Source of the DNA: an uncultured Ruminococcus sp.
GTDB taxonomy: Bacteria > Bacillota > Clostridia > Oscillospirales > Acutalibacteraceae
Direction: 5' to 3'
Length of the DNA: 35,281 nt
Assembly: GCA_902785555.1 (NCBI GenBank)
Contig: CACZZB010000001.1
Span: 1-35,281 of the forward strand
Below are positions 23,071-32,158 of this stretch, one piece after another. The translations under genes and the position numbers were made by a program. Numbering within the stretch: position 1 is the first letter of the stretch; each line of letters starts with the position of its first letter. Under the pieces are notes generated by a model. It did no database searches. It worked only from the letters and a program-made list of their open reading frames with translations, and had not been told where the DNA came from.

Positions 23071-23403
23071 TCATTCCGCCTTTGCAACCGAATATACAAA
23101 ATCTATATTTCTTTCCCTGAGCTGTTTTCCGCCTGCACGGAGAAATGCTTCTCCGTTTTCGGTGTACTGATATTTGAACACTATCTCTATCCTGAAACCG
23201 TCAAATTCCCTGTTTTTATACTGCTCTTTATATCCATGACTTTCGATATATCTGACATAATTATTTATCTTGTTCTGTATAGCTTTCAGATGTTCATATT
23301 CCTGCACTACCCATGTGAACGGGTCTGTTATCAAAAAGACAAGCCTGTTCGTATCCTTGTCTATCCCTATACCGTCTATGACATTTTCCTCTTTTACCGA
23401 CAT
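23071..23403 (-). CDS. DUF6572-like small protein
   Basis: 110 residues. The VIDGIGIDKDTNRLVFLITD opening and the following W-x-x-Q-E-Y-E-HL segment fit a small family I recall as DUF6572; I am not certain of the name. It is soluble and alpha/beta, with no visible catalytic motif. It lies between yqeG and aroQ with gaps of 3-4 bases, so it is co-transcribed. GGGGGAATAG forms the ribosome site inside the end of yqeG. Confidence 0.5.
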   Translation of the reverse strand: MSVKEENVIDGIGIDKDTNRLVFLITDPFTWVVQEYEHLKAIQNKINNYVRYIESHGYKEQYKNREFDGFRIEIVFKYQYTENGEAFLRAGGKQLRERNIDFVYSVAKAE

Positions 23404-23407
23404 ATAT

Positions 23408-23911
23408 CTATTCCCCCAAAATTTTTATCTTCTTCCTGATATTCACTTCAAGCCTTCGCCTTATCCAAATAGTAATACCTTTTTCTTCATCTCTCGGTAC
23501 AAGCAGAACCGATTTCATCCCCGCAAGATTCGCTCCCAGCACATCAGTATATATCTGGTCGCCTACCACGAGCACATTCTGCGGTTTTTCTTTCAGCTTT
23601 CTTTTAGCCCTGTTGAATCCGAACGGAAACGGCTTCAGGCTCATTGCAACACAGTCAAGTCCCACGCTGTCCGAAAACGGTCTGACACGCTTCCTGTAAT
23701 TATTTGAACATATTACCACCTGTATGCCGTTTTCCTTCAGCATATCTATCCATTCCTGCACACCTTCATACGGGATATGTGATGTAGGAGGAGCAAGCGT
23801 ATTATCCACGTCCAAAAGAATCGCATCTGTATCCAATTCCCTGACAAGCTCGATGGATATGTCCGTAACATTCCTGACCGCTGCTGTCGGCATCAACAAA
23901 CCTTTCTTCAT
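23408..23911 (-). CDS. yqeG: YqeG family HAD phosphatase
   Basis: 167 residues with the HAD motif ILLDVDNTLAPP (nucleophile D34, general acid D36), VVICSNN as motif II and VVGDQIYTDVLGANLAG as motif IV. YqeG proteins are phosphatases of the HAD-IIIA group; some act on phosphatidylglycerophosphate (the PgpP/GEP4 branch), which is plausible but not shown here. The ribosome site is G-rich (GGGGGGCGGGGA). It is the first gene of yqeG-DUF6572-aroQ-orphan-M24, driven by the promoter at 23967-23994. Confidence 0.88.
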   Translation of the reverse strand: MKKGLLMPTAAVRNVTDISIELVRELDTDAILLDVDNTLAPPTSHIPYEGVQEWIDMLKENGIQVVICSNNYRKRVRPFSDSVGLDCVAMSLKPFPFGFNRAKRKLKEKPQNVLVVGDQIYTDVLGANLAGMKSVLLVPRDEEKGITIWIRRRLEVNIRKKIKILGE

Positions 23912-23924
23912 TCCCCGCCCCCCT

Positions 23925-23948
23925 TATTAATTAATAATTCATAATTAT
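23925..23948. repeat. Heptad AT repeat before yqeG
   Basis: Units related to TTAATTA/TAATTAT in the leader of yqeG, similar to those at 6610-6639 and 24031-24055. Confidence 0.45.
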
Positions 23949-23966
23949 TTTTACATTCCAAGTTTT

Positions 23967-23994
23967 ATTATAAATCCTTTTTTCTCTATGTCAA
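23967..23994 (-). promoter_or_regulatory. Promoter of the yqeG-aroQ operon
   Basis: TTGACA (23989-23994), 16-base spacer and TATAAT (23967-23972) on the minus strand, about 56 bases before yqeG. Confidence 0.8.
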
Positions 23995-24030
23995 TAATTT
24001 TTTATCTAAAAATCATCACCCACAACTTCA

Positions 24031-24055
24031 ATTATACATTATTAATTATTAATTC
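24031..24055. repeat. Heptad AT repeat after rpsU
   Basis: ATTATTAATTATTAATTC with a 7-base period, just beyond the rpsU terminator. Confidence 0.45.
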
Positions 24056-24061
24056 AAAAAA

Positions 24062-24110
24062 TGAGGGGATACTTTCATGGAACGCCTTTCAGCGTCTGAA
24101 AATATCCCTC
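24062..24110 (-). terminator. Terminator of rpsU
   Basis: Minus-strand GAGGGATA...TATCCCCTC arms with an inner GACGC...GCGTT helix, followed by ATTTTTTG. It starts about 35 bases after the rpsU stop. Confidence 0.8.
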
Positions 24111-24143
24111 AAAAAAAATTTTCTGATGTGTCAAATGTACAAA

Positions 24144-24320
24144 TTATTTGTACTTACGCTTACGAGCAGCTTCAGACTTCTTCTTACGCTTTACAGAAGG
24201 CTTTTCATAAGCTTCTCTCTTACGAACTTCCTGAATGATACCGCCTCTTGCACACTGTTTCTTAAATCTTCTCAATGCACTTTCGAGGGATTCATTATCT
24301 TTAATTCTGATTTCAGCCAT
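24144..24320 (-). CDS. rpsU: 30S ribosomal protein S21
   Basis: 58 residues starting [19 protein letters not shown], with [17 protein letters not shown] and the ending [11 protein letters not shown], a complete S21. It binds the 30S platform near the anti-Shine-Dalgarno end of 16S rRNA. GGGAGGG precedes the ATG. It has its own promoter (24378-24407) and terminator. The stop codon lies in the palindrome GTACAAATTATTTGTAC. Confidence 0.97.
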   Translation of the reverse strand: MAEIRIKDNESLESALRRFKKQCARGGIIQEVRKREAYEKPSVKRKKKSEAARKRKYK

Positions 24321-24377
24321 TTATCTTCCCTCCCATCCGCCATAAGGCAGGGGTTTGTGTCATTACGATACCTTACT

Positions 24378-24407
24378 ATTATACATTAAGTACCCTGTTT
24401 TTGTCAA
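24378..24407 (-). promoter_or_regulatory. Promoter of rpsU
   Basis: TTGACA (24402-24407), 18-base spacer and TATAAT (24378-24383) on the minus strand; the leader of about 50 bases contains a small GCC-TTAT-GGC hairpin before the ribosome site. Confidence 0.8.
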
Positions 24408-24484
24408 CAAGTAAAATGCAATAAATTTCAACTATTTTCTATGTTGACATTGCATAAGTTTTTTTCACATTAATGGAGATATCT

Positions 24485-25711
24485 TCAATTCTCCCCTGCA
24501 AGAACTCCCGTACAAAATGCCGTCTGAAGATTAAATCCGCCCGTGTAGCAGTCCACGTCTATGACTTCCCCTGCAAAATACAAGCCTTTCACCAATTTCG
24601 ACTCCATTGTTTTCGGCTCTATCTCTTTTACATCAACTCCGCCTGATGTTATTATAGCTTCCTCAACAGGTCGGTATGATTTTACCGTCAGAGAAAATTT
24701 TTTCAGAAGTGAAATTATTGTCTTTCTGTCGGAACGGCTTATCTCACTGCAATTTTTTTCCGCCGGTATTCCCGATTTTTCAATGAACATATTTATCATT
24801 TGTTTCGGCAGAAATGCGTGCATGAGATATTCATAATCATTATTCTTTCTTTCGGACAATTCTCTCAATAGTCTTGAATCGAGCTTTTCTTCGCTCAAAG
24901 CAGGCTTCAAGTCTATATCAAGCCTGTATCTGCCCGACTGCATTTCTCTTATATGAGAGCTTGCACTCAATATCACCGCACCCGATACTCCGTATTTCAT
25001 CAACTGCATTTCTCCGAAATCCGTGTATATCTTTTTATTATTCAATGTATCAACGACTGTCAGTGCAATATTCTTCAACAGAAGTTTATCACATTCAAAC
25101 GGTATCTTCTCAACGGTTTCAAGCGGTACAAGCGATGGCTTCAACGGGATTATCCTGTGACCGACATTTTCGGCAAATTTGTAGCCGTCACCTGTTGAAC
25201 CCGTCAGCGGATAGGACTTTCCTCCGCAGGCTATTATGACTTTATCAAACAGCAAAAATTCATCATTGATTTTTATTCCCGTTATACGACCGTTTTCCGA
25301 CACTATATCCGTGACCGTCTTGTTTATTATCTTACAGCCGGCTTTTTTTGATACCTTCAGAAGTGTATCGACAACATCTCCGGCTTTGTCCGATACGGGA
25401 AATACTCTGTTTCCACGCTCGGTCTTGAGTGCAAGACCGTTGCTTTCAAAAAAATCCATTGTATCTGACGGTGAAAACCTGTTCAACGCACTGTACAGAA
25501 ATCTTCCGTTCACGGGCGTATTGGCTATGACTGTCTTTATATCACAATTATTCGTGACATTACATCTGCCTTTGCCCGTGATATAGATTTTTCTGCCTAT
25601 TTTCTGATTTTTCTCGAATACCGTTACATCATCACCCGAATATGCTGCAAATATCCCTGCCATCATTCCTGCCGCTCCGCCACCTATTACAGCGGTCTTT
25701 CTTACTGTCAA
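24485..25711 (-). CDS. HI0933/BaiN-family FAD-dependent oxidoreductase
   Basis: 408 residues. The N-terminal FAD-binding AVIGGGAAGMMAGIFAA, the KIYITGKGRCNVTN block, IIACGGKSYPLTGSTGDGY and a C-terminal GLYFAGEVIDVDCYTGGFNLQ are all conserved in this family. The group includes YhiN and BaiN; BaiN acts on bile-acid intermediates in Clostridium scindens, but most members are uncharacterised, so a bile-acid role cannot be assumed here. The start is TTG 25711, immediately after the RpiR stop codon, with GAGG upstream, so it is coupled to that gene. Confidence 0.88.
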   Translation of the reverse strand: MTVRKTAVIGGGAAGMMAGIFAAYSGDDVTVFEKNQKIGRKIYITGKGRCNVTNNCDIKTVIANTPVNGRFLYSALNRFSPSDTMDFFESNGLALKTERGNRVFPVSDKAGDVVDTLLKVSKKAGCKIINKTVTDIVSENGRITGIKINDEFLLFDKVIIACGGKSYPLTGSTGDGYKFAENVGHRIIPLKPSLVPLETVEKIPFECDKLLLKNIALTVVDTLNNKKIYTDFGEMQLMKYGVSGAVILSASSHIREMQSGRYRLDIDLKPALSEEKLDSRLLRELSERKNNDYEYLMHAFLPKQMINMFIEKSGIPAEKNCSEISRSDRKTIISLLKKFSLTVKSYRPVEEAIITSGGVDVKEIEPKTMESKLVKGLYFAGEVIDVDCYTGGFNLQTAFCTGVLAGEN

Positions 25712-26578
25712 TCAGTTTTCCTCCTTGTCGTTCCTGTATACGTCATATTCCTGCCATATATTTTCGAGCATATCAAATGTTTCATTTGCATGAAGCTCGG
25801 GGTCAAGTACCGTTGCAACTACAAGGGCATTTATCATACTCAGCGGTGCTACAAGTGAATCCACCACTGATGCCATATCGCTTTTGGCTATAAGAACATA
25901 ATCCGATACCGATACAAGAGGGCTTGACATACTGTCGGTGAGTGCAATTACTTTTGCTCCTCTGTGATGTGCGAATGTCATTGCCTTTATTGCCGCATTG
26001 GAATATCTCGGGAAGCTTATCCCTATTATAACATCATCTGATGATATCCTGAACAGCTTTTCATGTATCTCCGTTTCACCGTAATTGCTTATTATCTTTA
26101 CATTCTCGAATATAAGGGAATAGTAATATCCCAAAAAAGATGCAAGTGCCGCTGAACTTCTCACTGCAAATATATATATCGTCTTTGCCTTAGCTATCGC
26201 ACTGACGGCATTTTTGAAATCGTCCTTTGACGTTTCTTCAAGAGTCCGTCTTATCTTTTCGATATCCTGATTCAGAACTGTCGAAAGGATATCATCATTA
26301 TTTATCCTGTTCTTCGTCACCTCGATACGCTGTACGGATGTCAGCTTATCCCTTATCATTTCCTGCATGGCTTTCTGCATTTTGGGATATCCGTCATAGC
26401 CCAATTCCGTTGCAAATCTGACTACCGTTGATTCACTCACGCCCACCGTTGTACCTAATTTTGACGCTGTCATAAAAGCCGCCTTGTCATAATGCTCTGT
26501 TATAAAATTTGCTATGAGCTTCTGTCCCTTTGAGAAACTGTGCATTTTTTCATTTATTTTAGCCAACAGATTTTTCAT
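25712..26578 (-). CDS. MurR/RpiR family transcriptional regulator
   Basis: 288 residues: an N-terminal winged helix-turn-helix (about 1-78; TASKLGTTVGVSESTVVRFATELGYDGYPKMQ) and a C-terminal SIS sugar-phosphate-binding domain (about 125-260; IYIFAVRSSAALASFLGYY, VIGISFPRYSNAAIKAM, GAKVIALTDS). Such proteins sense phosphosugars and control their catabolism. No sugar genes are nearby; the only co-transcribed gene is the BaiN-type flavoprotein. AAGGAG precedes the ATG. A palindrome in its leader may be its own operator. Confidence 0.9.
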   Translation of the reverse strand: MKNLLAKINEKMHSFSKGQKLIANFITEHYDKAAFMTASKLGTTVGVSESTVVRFATELGYDGYPKMQKAMQEMIRDKLTSVQRIEVTKNRINNDDILSTVLNQDIEKIRRTLEETSKDDFKNAVSAIAKAKTIYIFAVRSSAALASFLGYYYSLIFENVKIISNYGETEIHEKLFRISSDDVIIGISFPRYSNAAIKAMTFAHHRGAKVIALTDSMSSPLVSVSDYVLIAKSDMASVVDSLVAPLSMINALVVATVLDPELHANETFDMLENIWQEYDVYRNDKEEN

Positions 26579-26601
26579 AAAAATACTATCTCCTTAATCA
26601 G

Positions 26602-26615
26602 AGTGAAATATCACT
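26602..26615 (-). promoter_or_regulatory. Palindrome in the rpiR leader, possible operator
   Basis: AGTGAAATATCACT has perfect 5-base arms around AATA, between the promoter and the start of the RpiR gene. RpiR/MurR operators are often TGAAA/TTTCA palindromes, so autoregulation is plausible. Confidence 0.35.
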
Positions 26616-26639
26616 TGGTTTTTGCATTTTCTATTCTAC

Positions 26640-26668
26640 ATTTTAGTCTGTTTTTCCTCAAAAATCAA
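26640..26668 (-). promoter_or_regulatory. Promoter of the rpiR-flavoprotein pair
   Basis: TTGATT (26663-26668), 17-base spacer and TAAAAT (26640-26645) on the minus strand. Confidence 0.6.
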
Positions 26669-26691
26669 GCAGTATATTTTTATTTTTTAAT

Positions 26692-26729
26692 AAAAAACAC
26701 CCATGATTTTTTATTTGTCATGGGTGTTT
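26692..26729 (-). terminator. Terminator of the GH3-hydrolase-ABC operon
   Basis: A perfect 12-base stem (AAACACCCATGA with TCATGGGTGTTT) around an 11-base loop, followed by TTTATT on the minus strand; it begins 7 bases past the permease stop. Confidence 0.92.
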
Positions 26730-26735
26730 CTGTTT

Positions 26736-29700
26736 TTACTCTTTATCCTTTACGCTCTCTACCATATCCCATTTTTTCATGGAATTCATGGCAATAAAGT
26801 GGCTGACAACGATATATGCAAGCACTAAAAGGACTGTGAACAGATATTCCGTAAAGCTGTTTGCAAAGACATATTCTCTGCCTTCGGTACTCAATTTCAT
26901 CAAAGCCGTTTTGGCTATATATATACCTGTCGGCAAGCCTATCATACATGAGAATATAAACTGCAGGAACGACTGTACGAACCATTTCCTTGAAACCTCG
27001 CTGTGCTGGAAACCGAGTGTTCTCAGAACACAAAGCTCTCTTTTCTTTTCAAGAAGATTTGTCTGAGCGGTATTTATGACTATAACAAGACCTATGACTA
27101 TCGCAAAGCCTATTATTATCCATGCGGCTAAATCGTATGTTTTGAATATCTTTTCATTGCCCTGATACGACAGTCTTGTAAATACAGCGTACAAATAATC
27201 ATCATTTCCCGTAAGGAATTCAAGGAGCTTCTGCTCATCATCTTCGGATATATTGCATATCACAGAACCGAGCGTTACATCACCTAATTTTTCCGCTCCT
27301 TCATAAGAAATATACTGGAAACGGTTTATTGACTGATCGGATATCTCCGCTATCTTCACAGATATACCGTTGATATCGACTGTATCTCCGATATCAACGC
27401 CCAATTCTTCCGCAAGGTGCTTTTCAAGTATTATCCCCTGTTCGGGTATATCTATCTTTTTATCATATCTGTCATATACTCCGACAAGCTGTGTTTGTCT
27501 GTCAAGGGCATTGATGACAGCGGATTTTGTCTTTCCACCGGATTTTATATCCGCCTGATAATACGGTAATCTTTGTACATCACGGACAAATTTCAGTTCA
27601 TTCATCTCTTTGATAAGGTCATCTGTCGGGTCTTGCTTGAAGAATATCTGACAGTCATAATTTATCCTTTCATCATAAAGCTGATGAAGGAGATGATTCT
27701 TTGAAGTTATGAAAGCAAGTGACGAGAATATCATCATCACTGATGCCGAAATACATATCACCGAGAATACAAATCTCATTTTATTTCTCAGCATTGTCGT
27801 AACACTGAATTTTGTCATAGGCGAGGCATTTGCCGTCAGTTTCTGCACTAATCTCGGAACATCAGCCGTTTCGGGTGCAGGTCGTGACATGGCTTCAGAC
27901 GGAAGTATCTTTGAAATAGTATTTGTACTTATAAGTGTTGATATCTGACCCGTTACTATCGTAAGCAATACCGCTGACAGATACATTCCCATATTTAATT
28001 TGAACGTAAATTCGGGCAGCGGGAAAAATGCTGTATAATAATCGCCTACATATCTCATAAGAAAATATCCTATGATACTTCCCAACAGAACCGCACACAA
28101 TGATACTATCAGATTTACACCGCAGAACAGTAATTTTATGCTTGTCTTTGTAAAGCCCAATGCACGCAGAATACCTATCTCTCGTCTGCTCTGCTTTATT
28201 ATCAGCGACATGAACATGAATACTACTATCAGTATTATCACAAAGAATATCATCGGCATGAATATCGACATTGTTTCGATAGGCTCCAAGTTTACGTCTA
28301 TCCTCTTTTTGACTGCCGAATCTTCATAAGTAAAACTGCTTTTTACTTCAATTCCTTCATCTTCAAGTATCTTTTCGAGTTTTTCAAGTTCGACTTTTGA
28401 GTCTGCACCATCTTTGAAGTATATCAAAAACTGATTGCAGAACATTTCATAGCCTTCACCGTCTTCAAGCTCACTGTAAGCCTTTTCAAGTTCTTCTTTC
28501 AGGTCGGCAAATTCACTGAGTGCCTTTGCTGTTTCATCATCAAATTTTTTCTGATTCTCCGAAATTTCCTTTTTGGCTTCAGACAGCTTTTTTTCAGCCT
28601 TGTCAAGCTCTGAGATTATTTTTTCTTTTCCTTCAGCGACTTCCGAAAGTTTGCTTTCAAGTTCGGGCATTCCCTCGTCTATCTGACGTATGCCGTCATC
28701 TATCTGCATAATGCCGTTTTCGGCTTCATTCAGCTTTTCGGCAACAAGCTCGGGAGCATTATCTATATCATCTTCCGTCAAGCCGTATTCCGCAAGCGTA
28801 TCCGTTATCTGTTTACGCTGAGCCGTCAGGCTTTCCTCCTGCTGTGCCATCTCCGAAACAAGTCCGTTATAGGCACTCGCAAGTTCACCTGCTGTTTTTA
28901 CAGGCTTTTGTGTATATTCCGTAAGCTCGGAAATAATTATCTCCATATCCCCGATATCGGACAAGAGCTTTTTCAGCTTTTTGTCGCTTCCTATCACAGG
29001 CAGATATGCCACTGTACTGTAAATATTCTTTTCTTCGGCAATATCATGGATAAATCCGAGCACTTCCCGTACATTTGCGATATTTTCTTCAAGGCTTTTA
29101 TTCGGATTATAAACAGAATATCTCTTTATTATCTTTAATATTCTTTCCTGTTGTTCCTCCGACAAATCATTTATCTTATCGGAATTGATGTATATATAAT
29201 CCGATTCCGCCTGATCCATATAATTTATGAGCCTTTCGGAAAAATCCGTTACTTCATCGGTTATATCATAACTGAAACCATATCCCTGAAGAATATCCAC
29301 GAAATTCCGAATATCCTCCGCCTTATCAAAAATATACGAAAGCTCGGCATTCGGAAAGGCTGACAGCATATCCAGGAATCTGACACTTTCACTGCCTGTC
29401 ATCAATCCATTGATATTTTCTATATTTTTCAGTGCATCATCAATTTGTTCAAGACCGCTGACCGCTTGTATCAGTTTACTTTTATTCTCTTTCAGTTCAT
29501 TTACAGTCTTTTGTAAAGTCTGTTTTGTTTCGGCAAGCTGTTTTCTTTTGCTTTCAAGCTCCGTTTTCATTGCCTGCAATTCAGCTTCGGCTTCCATGAG
29601 CTGAGCAAGTTTTTCTTCCGCATCCGCTGACGAATCAGCAAACAGCTTTTCCTTTTCGGCAAGCTGTTTTTTGGCTTCATTCAGTTTTTCTTCGGCTTCC

Positions 29701-30380
29701 TCAAGCTCTTTCTGAGCCTTGTCCCACTCTTTGTCAAGCTCCGACTGTTTGCTGTCAAGCTCATCTTTTACTTCACCGTATTTTTTGTCATATTCATCTT
29801 TGAGAAGTCTTACCGGTGCATAGGCATATCCGAAATCGGTATTTACTCCCCATGAATCGTCCGTCGGCTGAACAGACAGCGTTTCGGGCATGGATACTAT
29901 CCCCGATACAAAATAATCCCTGTATTCGTCATCAACTTTTACGCTGACGGTATTTCCCGCATTTATGCCGTTATCCTTTGCAAAATTGTATTCAAGGAAT
30001 ATATCATCCCTGCCATTACTGTCTTTCTGCGACCATATATGGAATTTCTGCATATCATCGGGATTATATGAAAATACCCTGACGGATAAATAACGTCCCT
30101 CTTTGCTTTTTATATAAGTATCTCCGCACAATCGGGCATTTATCTCCGAAACCGACTGCAGTTCTTTAAGTTTATCTGTCTTTTTGCGGTTTGTGACATC
30201 CGTTGTAATGACCGCATCGGGATAATTATAATCATCTACATAGTCATTCAAAGATGTTTCAAGCGACACATACGCACTCGAAAGACCTGTCATTATACTG
30301 CAACCCATTGCAGATACAAGCATTATCGAGATAAGCAGCTTCAGGTATTTTTTGATGATAGGAAATAACATTCTTTTCAT
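26736..30380 (-). CDS. Large FtsX/MacB-type ABC permease with coiled-coil extracellular domain
   Basis: 1214 residues. A first membrane segment (about 12-35) is followed by a MacB-like periplasmic-type domain (about 40-200), a long coiled-coil (about 205-320, rich in ELEEAEEKLNEAKKQL repeats), a globular helical part (about 320-510), and a second coiled-coil (about 520-670). Then comes a FtsX domain with three membrane segments (about 715-850, with the QSRREIGILRALGFTKTSIK motif), a second extracellular domain, and a C-terminal FtsX domain (about 1070-1195, with EKKRELCVLRTLGFQHSEV). It has the eight-helix duplicated layout of large Firmicute exporter/mechanotransmission permeases. It pairs with the ATPase 4 bases upstream. 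The ligand is unknown. The ribosome site is weak (GAGTGG), suggesting coupling to the ATPase. Confidence 0.88.
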   Translation of the reverse strand: MKRMLFPIIKKYLKLLISIMLVSAMGCSIMTGLSSAYVSLETSLNDYVDDYNYPDAVITTDVTNRKKTDKLKELQSVSEINARLCGDTYIKSKEGRYLSVRVFSYNPDDMQKFHIWSQKDSNGRDDIFLEYNFAKDNGINAGNTVSVKVDDEYRDYFVSGIVSMPETLSVQPTDDSWGVNTDFGYAYAPVRLLKDEYDKKYGEVKDELDSKQSELDKEWDKAQKELEEAEEKLNEAKKQLAEKEKLFADSSADAEEKLAQLMEAEAELQAMKTELESKRKQLAETKQTLQKTVNELKENKSKLIQAVSGLEQIDDALKNIENINGLMTGSESVRFLDMLSAFPNAELSYIFDKAEDIRNFVDILQGYGFSYDITDEVTDFSERLINYMDQAESDYIYINSDKINDLSEEQQERILKIIKRYSVYNPNKSLEENIANVREVLGFIHDIAEEKNIYSTVAYLPVIGSDKKLKKLLSDIGDMEIIISELTEYTQKPVKTAGELASAYNGLVSEMAQQEESLTAQRKQITDTLAEYGLTEDDIDNAPELVAEKLNEAENGIMQIDDGIRQIDEGMPELESKLSEVAEGKEKIISELDKAEKKLSEAKKEISENQKKFDDETAKALSEFADLKEELEKAYSELEDGEGYEMFCNQFLIYFKDGADSKVELEKLEKILEDEGIEVKSSFTYEDSAVKKRIDVNLEPIETMSIFMPMIFFVIILIVVFMFMSLIIKQSRREIGILRALGFTKTSIKLLFCGVNLIVSLCAVLLGSIIGYFLMRYVGDYYTAFFPLPEFTFKLNMGMYLSAVLLTIVTGQISTLISTNTISKILPSEAMSRPAPETADVPRLVQKLTANASPMTKFSVTTMLRNKMRFVFSVICISASVMMIFSSLAFITSKNHLLHQLYDERINYDCQIFFKQDPTDDLIKEMNELKFVRDVQRLPYYQADIKSGGKTKSAVINALDRQTQLVGVYDRYDKKIDIPEQGIILEKHLAEELGVDIGDTVDINGISVKIAEISDQSINRFQYISYEGAEKLGDVTLGSVICNISEDDEQKLLEFLTGNDDYLYAVFTRLSYQGNEKIFKTYDLAAWIIIGFAIVIGLVIVINTAQTNLLEKKRELCVLRTLGFQHSEVSRKWFVQSFLQFIFSCMIGLPTGIYIAKTALMKLSTEGREYVFANSFTEYLFTVLLVLAYIVVSHFIAMNSMKKWDMVESVKDKE

Positions 30381-30384
30381 AGGC

Positions 30385-31101
30385 TTACCACTCTATGCTT
30401 TCCGCTGAAACGGGGTTTTTATTTACTGTGACATCAGTAATTTTACCGTTTCGCATTTTTATGATACGGTCGGACATCTTGCCTATCTCCTGTGTATGCG
30501 TGACTATCACGACTGTTTTGCCGTGCTTTCTGACCAGCTTTTCAAGTTCGACAAGAATCTGTTTTCCCGTTTCATAGTCCAGTGCACCTGTCGGCTCATC
30601 ACACAACAACAAGCTCGGATTTTTTGCCAATGCCCTTGCAATGGAAATTCTCTGCTGCTGACCGCCCGAAAGCTGTGACGGATAGTTGTTCATTTTTGCC
30701 CTCAGACCTACCATGTCAAAAACTCTTTCAACAATATTCGGGTCATGTGCGGTATCCGCTGTCATGGCAACATTTTCTTTTGTTGTGAGTTCAGCTATCA
30801 GATTGAACGACTGAAATACAAATCCTATATTTTTTCTTCTGTAATCGGTCAGTCCCCTGTCATTCATCTTGCAAAGGTCTTTACCGCTGACTATTATCTT
30901 TCCTCTGTCGGGCTTGTCCATTCCTCCGAGGGAATTCAAAAGGGTACTTTTACCGCTTCCCGAACTGCCGAGTATTGTCAGAAGTTCACCGTCAAATATC
31001 TGCAATGACACTCCCGCAAGAGCATCCACTCTTGCTTCACCCTTGCCGTATGATTTCCAGATATCCTGTGCATCCAAAAGAACTTTTTTTGTACTTTCCA
31101 A
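30385..31101 (-). CDS. ABC transporter ATPase, MacB/LolD type
   Basis: 238 residues. Walker A is GSSGSGKST, Q-loop FVFQSFNLI, signature LSGGQQQR, Walker B LLLCDEPTGALD and H-loop VTHT: a complete nucleotide-binding domain of the MacB/LolD/FtsE-like class that drives FtsX-fold permeases. TTG 31101 is chosen as start because GGAGG lies eight bases upstream; a GTG six bases earlier would be only two to three bases from the ribosome site. It is the third gene of the GH3 operon, 13 bases after the hydrolase stop and 4 bases before the permease. Confidence 0.9.
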   Translation of the reverse strand: MESTKKVLLDAQDIWKSYGKGEARVDALAGVSLQIFDGELLTILGSSGSGKSTLLNSLGGMDKPDRGKIIVSGKDLCKMNDRGLTDYRRKNIGFVFQSFNLIAELTTKENVAMTADTAHDPNIVERVFDMVGLRAKMNNYPSQLSGGQQQRISIARALAKNPSLLLCDEPTGALDYETGKQILVELEKLVRKHGKTVVIVTHTQEIGKMSDRIIKMRNGKITDVTVNKNPVSAESIEW

Positions 31102-31114
31102 ACGCACCGCCTCC

Positions 31115-32146
31115 TTATTTTATTTTTTTGACCTTTCCCGGTTCGTCAAGAGAAAATTCGTACATATTATCATAATTCATTCCCGAACACATTTTCATAG
31201 TCTTCTTTGTACAGTTATATATACTGCTCCATACTGTTATTACCATGTGCGGCATCCATTTATGATGATAATTCAAAGTGCAGTTTTCAAGGAGTTCCAT
31301 AGCATCCTCCTCTGAAATCTTATGCTCACATTCACACAGCTTATCATCTATTCTTTTATACCTGTCACGTCCCATTTCCTTGCGGTTGTCACCGCCCTCT
31401 GTCAGGAAATAGTTTGTCAGTTTTTGATTTTCGCCCTGATATTTCTGTCTTATAATGTGCATTTCGTTGTTCACATATTCGACTATTGCACTGTTTCCTT
31501 CGGCATCCGCAAAATGATAGTGATAATTGGCAAATATCAGGTCTTTCATATCATACTGTTTCAGAAGTTCAAGGGCTTCGTCAACATTTTTACATTTATC
31601 AAGAACTGCCCTTATAGCAATAGGTGTTGTAATGGACTTTTTGCCTGTTTTCTGTTTTGTAGGCTTGGTTTTTATCTCAAGTATCGCTGCCGCAAGACCC
31701 TTTTCGTTTACACCGTCCATACAGCAGTACGGTGCTCCCATCATTCTTATATGGTCTTTCAGTTTCTTGGGATTCTGCCATTTCTTTCCGTACAGAAGAA
31801 ATGTTCCCAATGTGACGGTCATACTCCTGTAACCCTTTTCCGGAGCTGTCCACACAACAAAACACAATGAATCTTTATAATCAAAATTTCTGCCGAAAAT
31901 AACATCATTTTCGGGTGTCCTTGTATTAAAGCTCGAACATCCGAAATCCTTTACAAACGGATTTAAAAACACCTGTTTTGAATGTACATATTTCTGTGCA
32001 AATCTTATTATCCCGAACATACCCGAAATGCCTTTTTCAAGCATTTCATCAAGACCGTATGAGCCTTTGTAAACAAGTGTCCATATATTTTCGTCAACCT
32101 GCTTTACAGTGGCAAGCGTTTCCTTTACAGACTTTTTTCTTTCCAT
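31115..32146 (-). CDS. Linear amide C-N hydrolase (choloylglycine hydrolase/acyltransferase superfamily)
   Basis: 343 residues. The likely nucleophile is C70 in DFGCSSF, with GRNFDY (85-90), DGVNEKGLAAA (144-154) and ANYHYHFADAEGNSAIVEY near 206-224. This is the pattern of Ntn-hydrolases that include bile salt hydrolase, penicillin V acylase, acid-ceramidase-like enzymes and C45 acyltransferases. The Cys is internal, after Gly69, so maturation by removal of an N-terminal propeptide is expected. There is no signal peptide, so it is probably cytoplasmic. It should cleave (or transfer) an acyl group from an amide such as an N-acyl amino acid; the substrate is unknown. It lies 12 bases after the GH3 gene in the same operon. 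GGAGG precedes the ATG. Confidence 0.82.
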   Translation of the reverse strand: MERKKSVKETLATVKQVDENIWTLVYKGSYGLDEMLEKGISGMFGIIRFAQKYVHSKQVFLNPFVKDFGCSSFNTRTPENDVIFGRNFDYKDSLCFVVWTAPEKGYRSMTVTLGTFLLYGKKWQNPKKLKDHIRMMGAPYCCMDGVNEKGLAAAILEIKTKPTKQKTGKKSITTPIAIRAVLDKCKNVDEALELLKQYDMKDLIFANYHYHFADAEGNSAIVEYVNNEMHIIRQKYQGENQKLTNYFLTEGGDNRKEMGRDRYKRIDDKLCECEHKISEEDAMELLENCTLNYHHKWMPHMVITVWSSIYNCTKKTMKMCSGMNYDNMYEFSLDEPGKVKKIK

Positions 32147-32158
32147 AATTTCCTCCGT

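Noticed and set aside
24435..24484. Plus-strand TTGACA as a promoter
   Set aside because: No matching -10 and no plus-strand gene follows.
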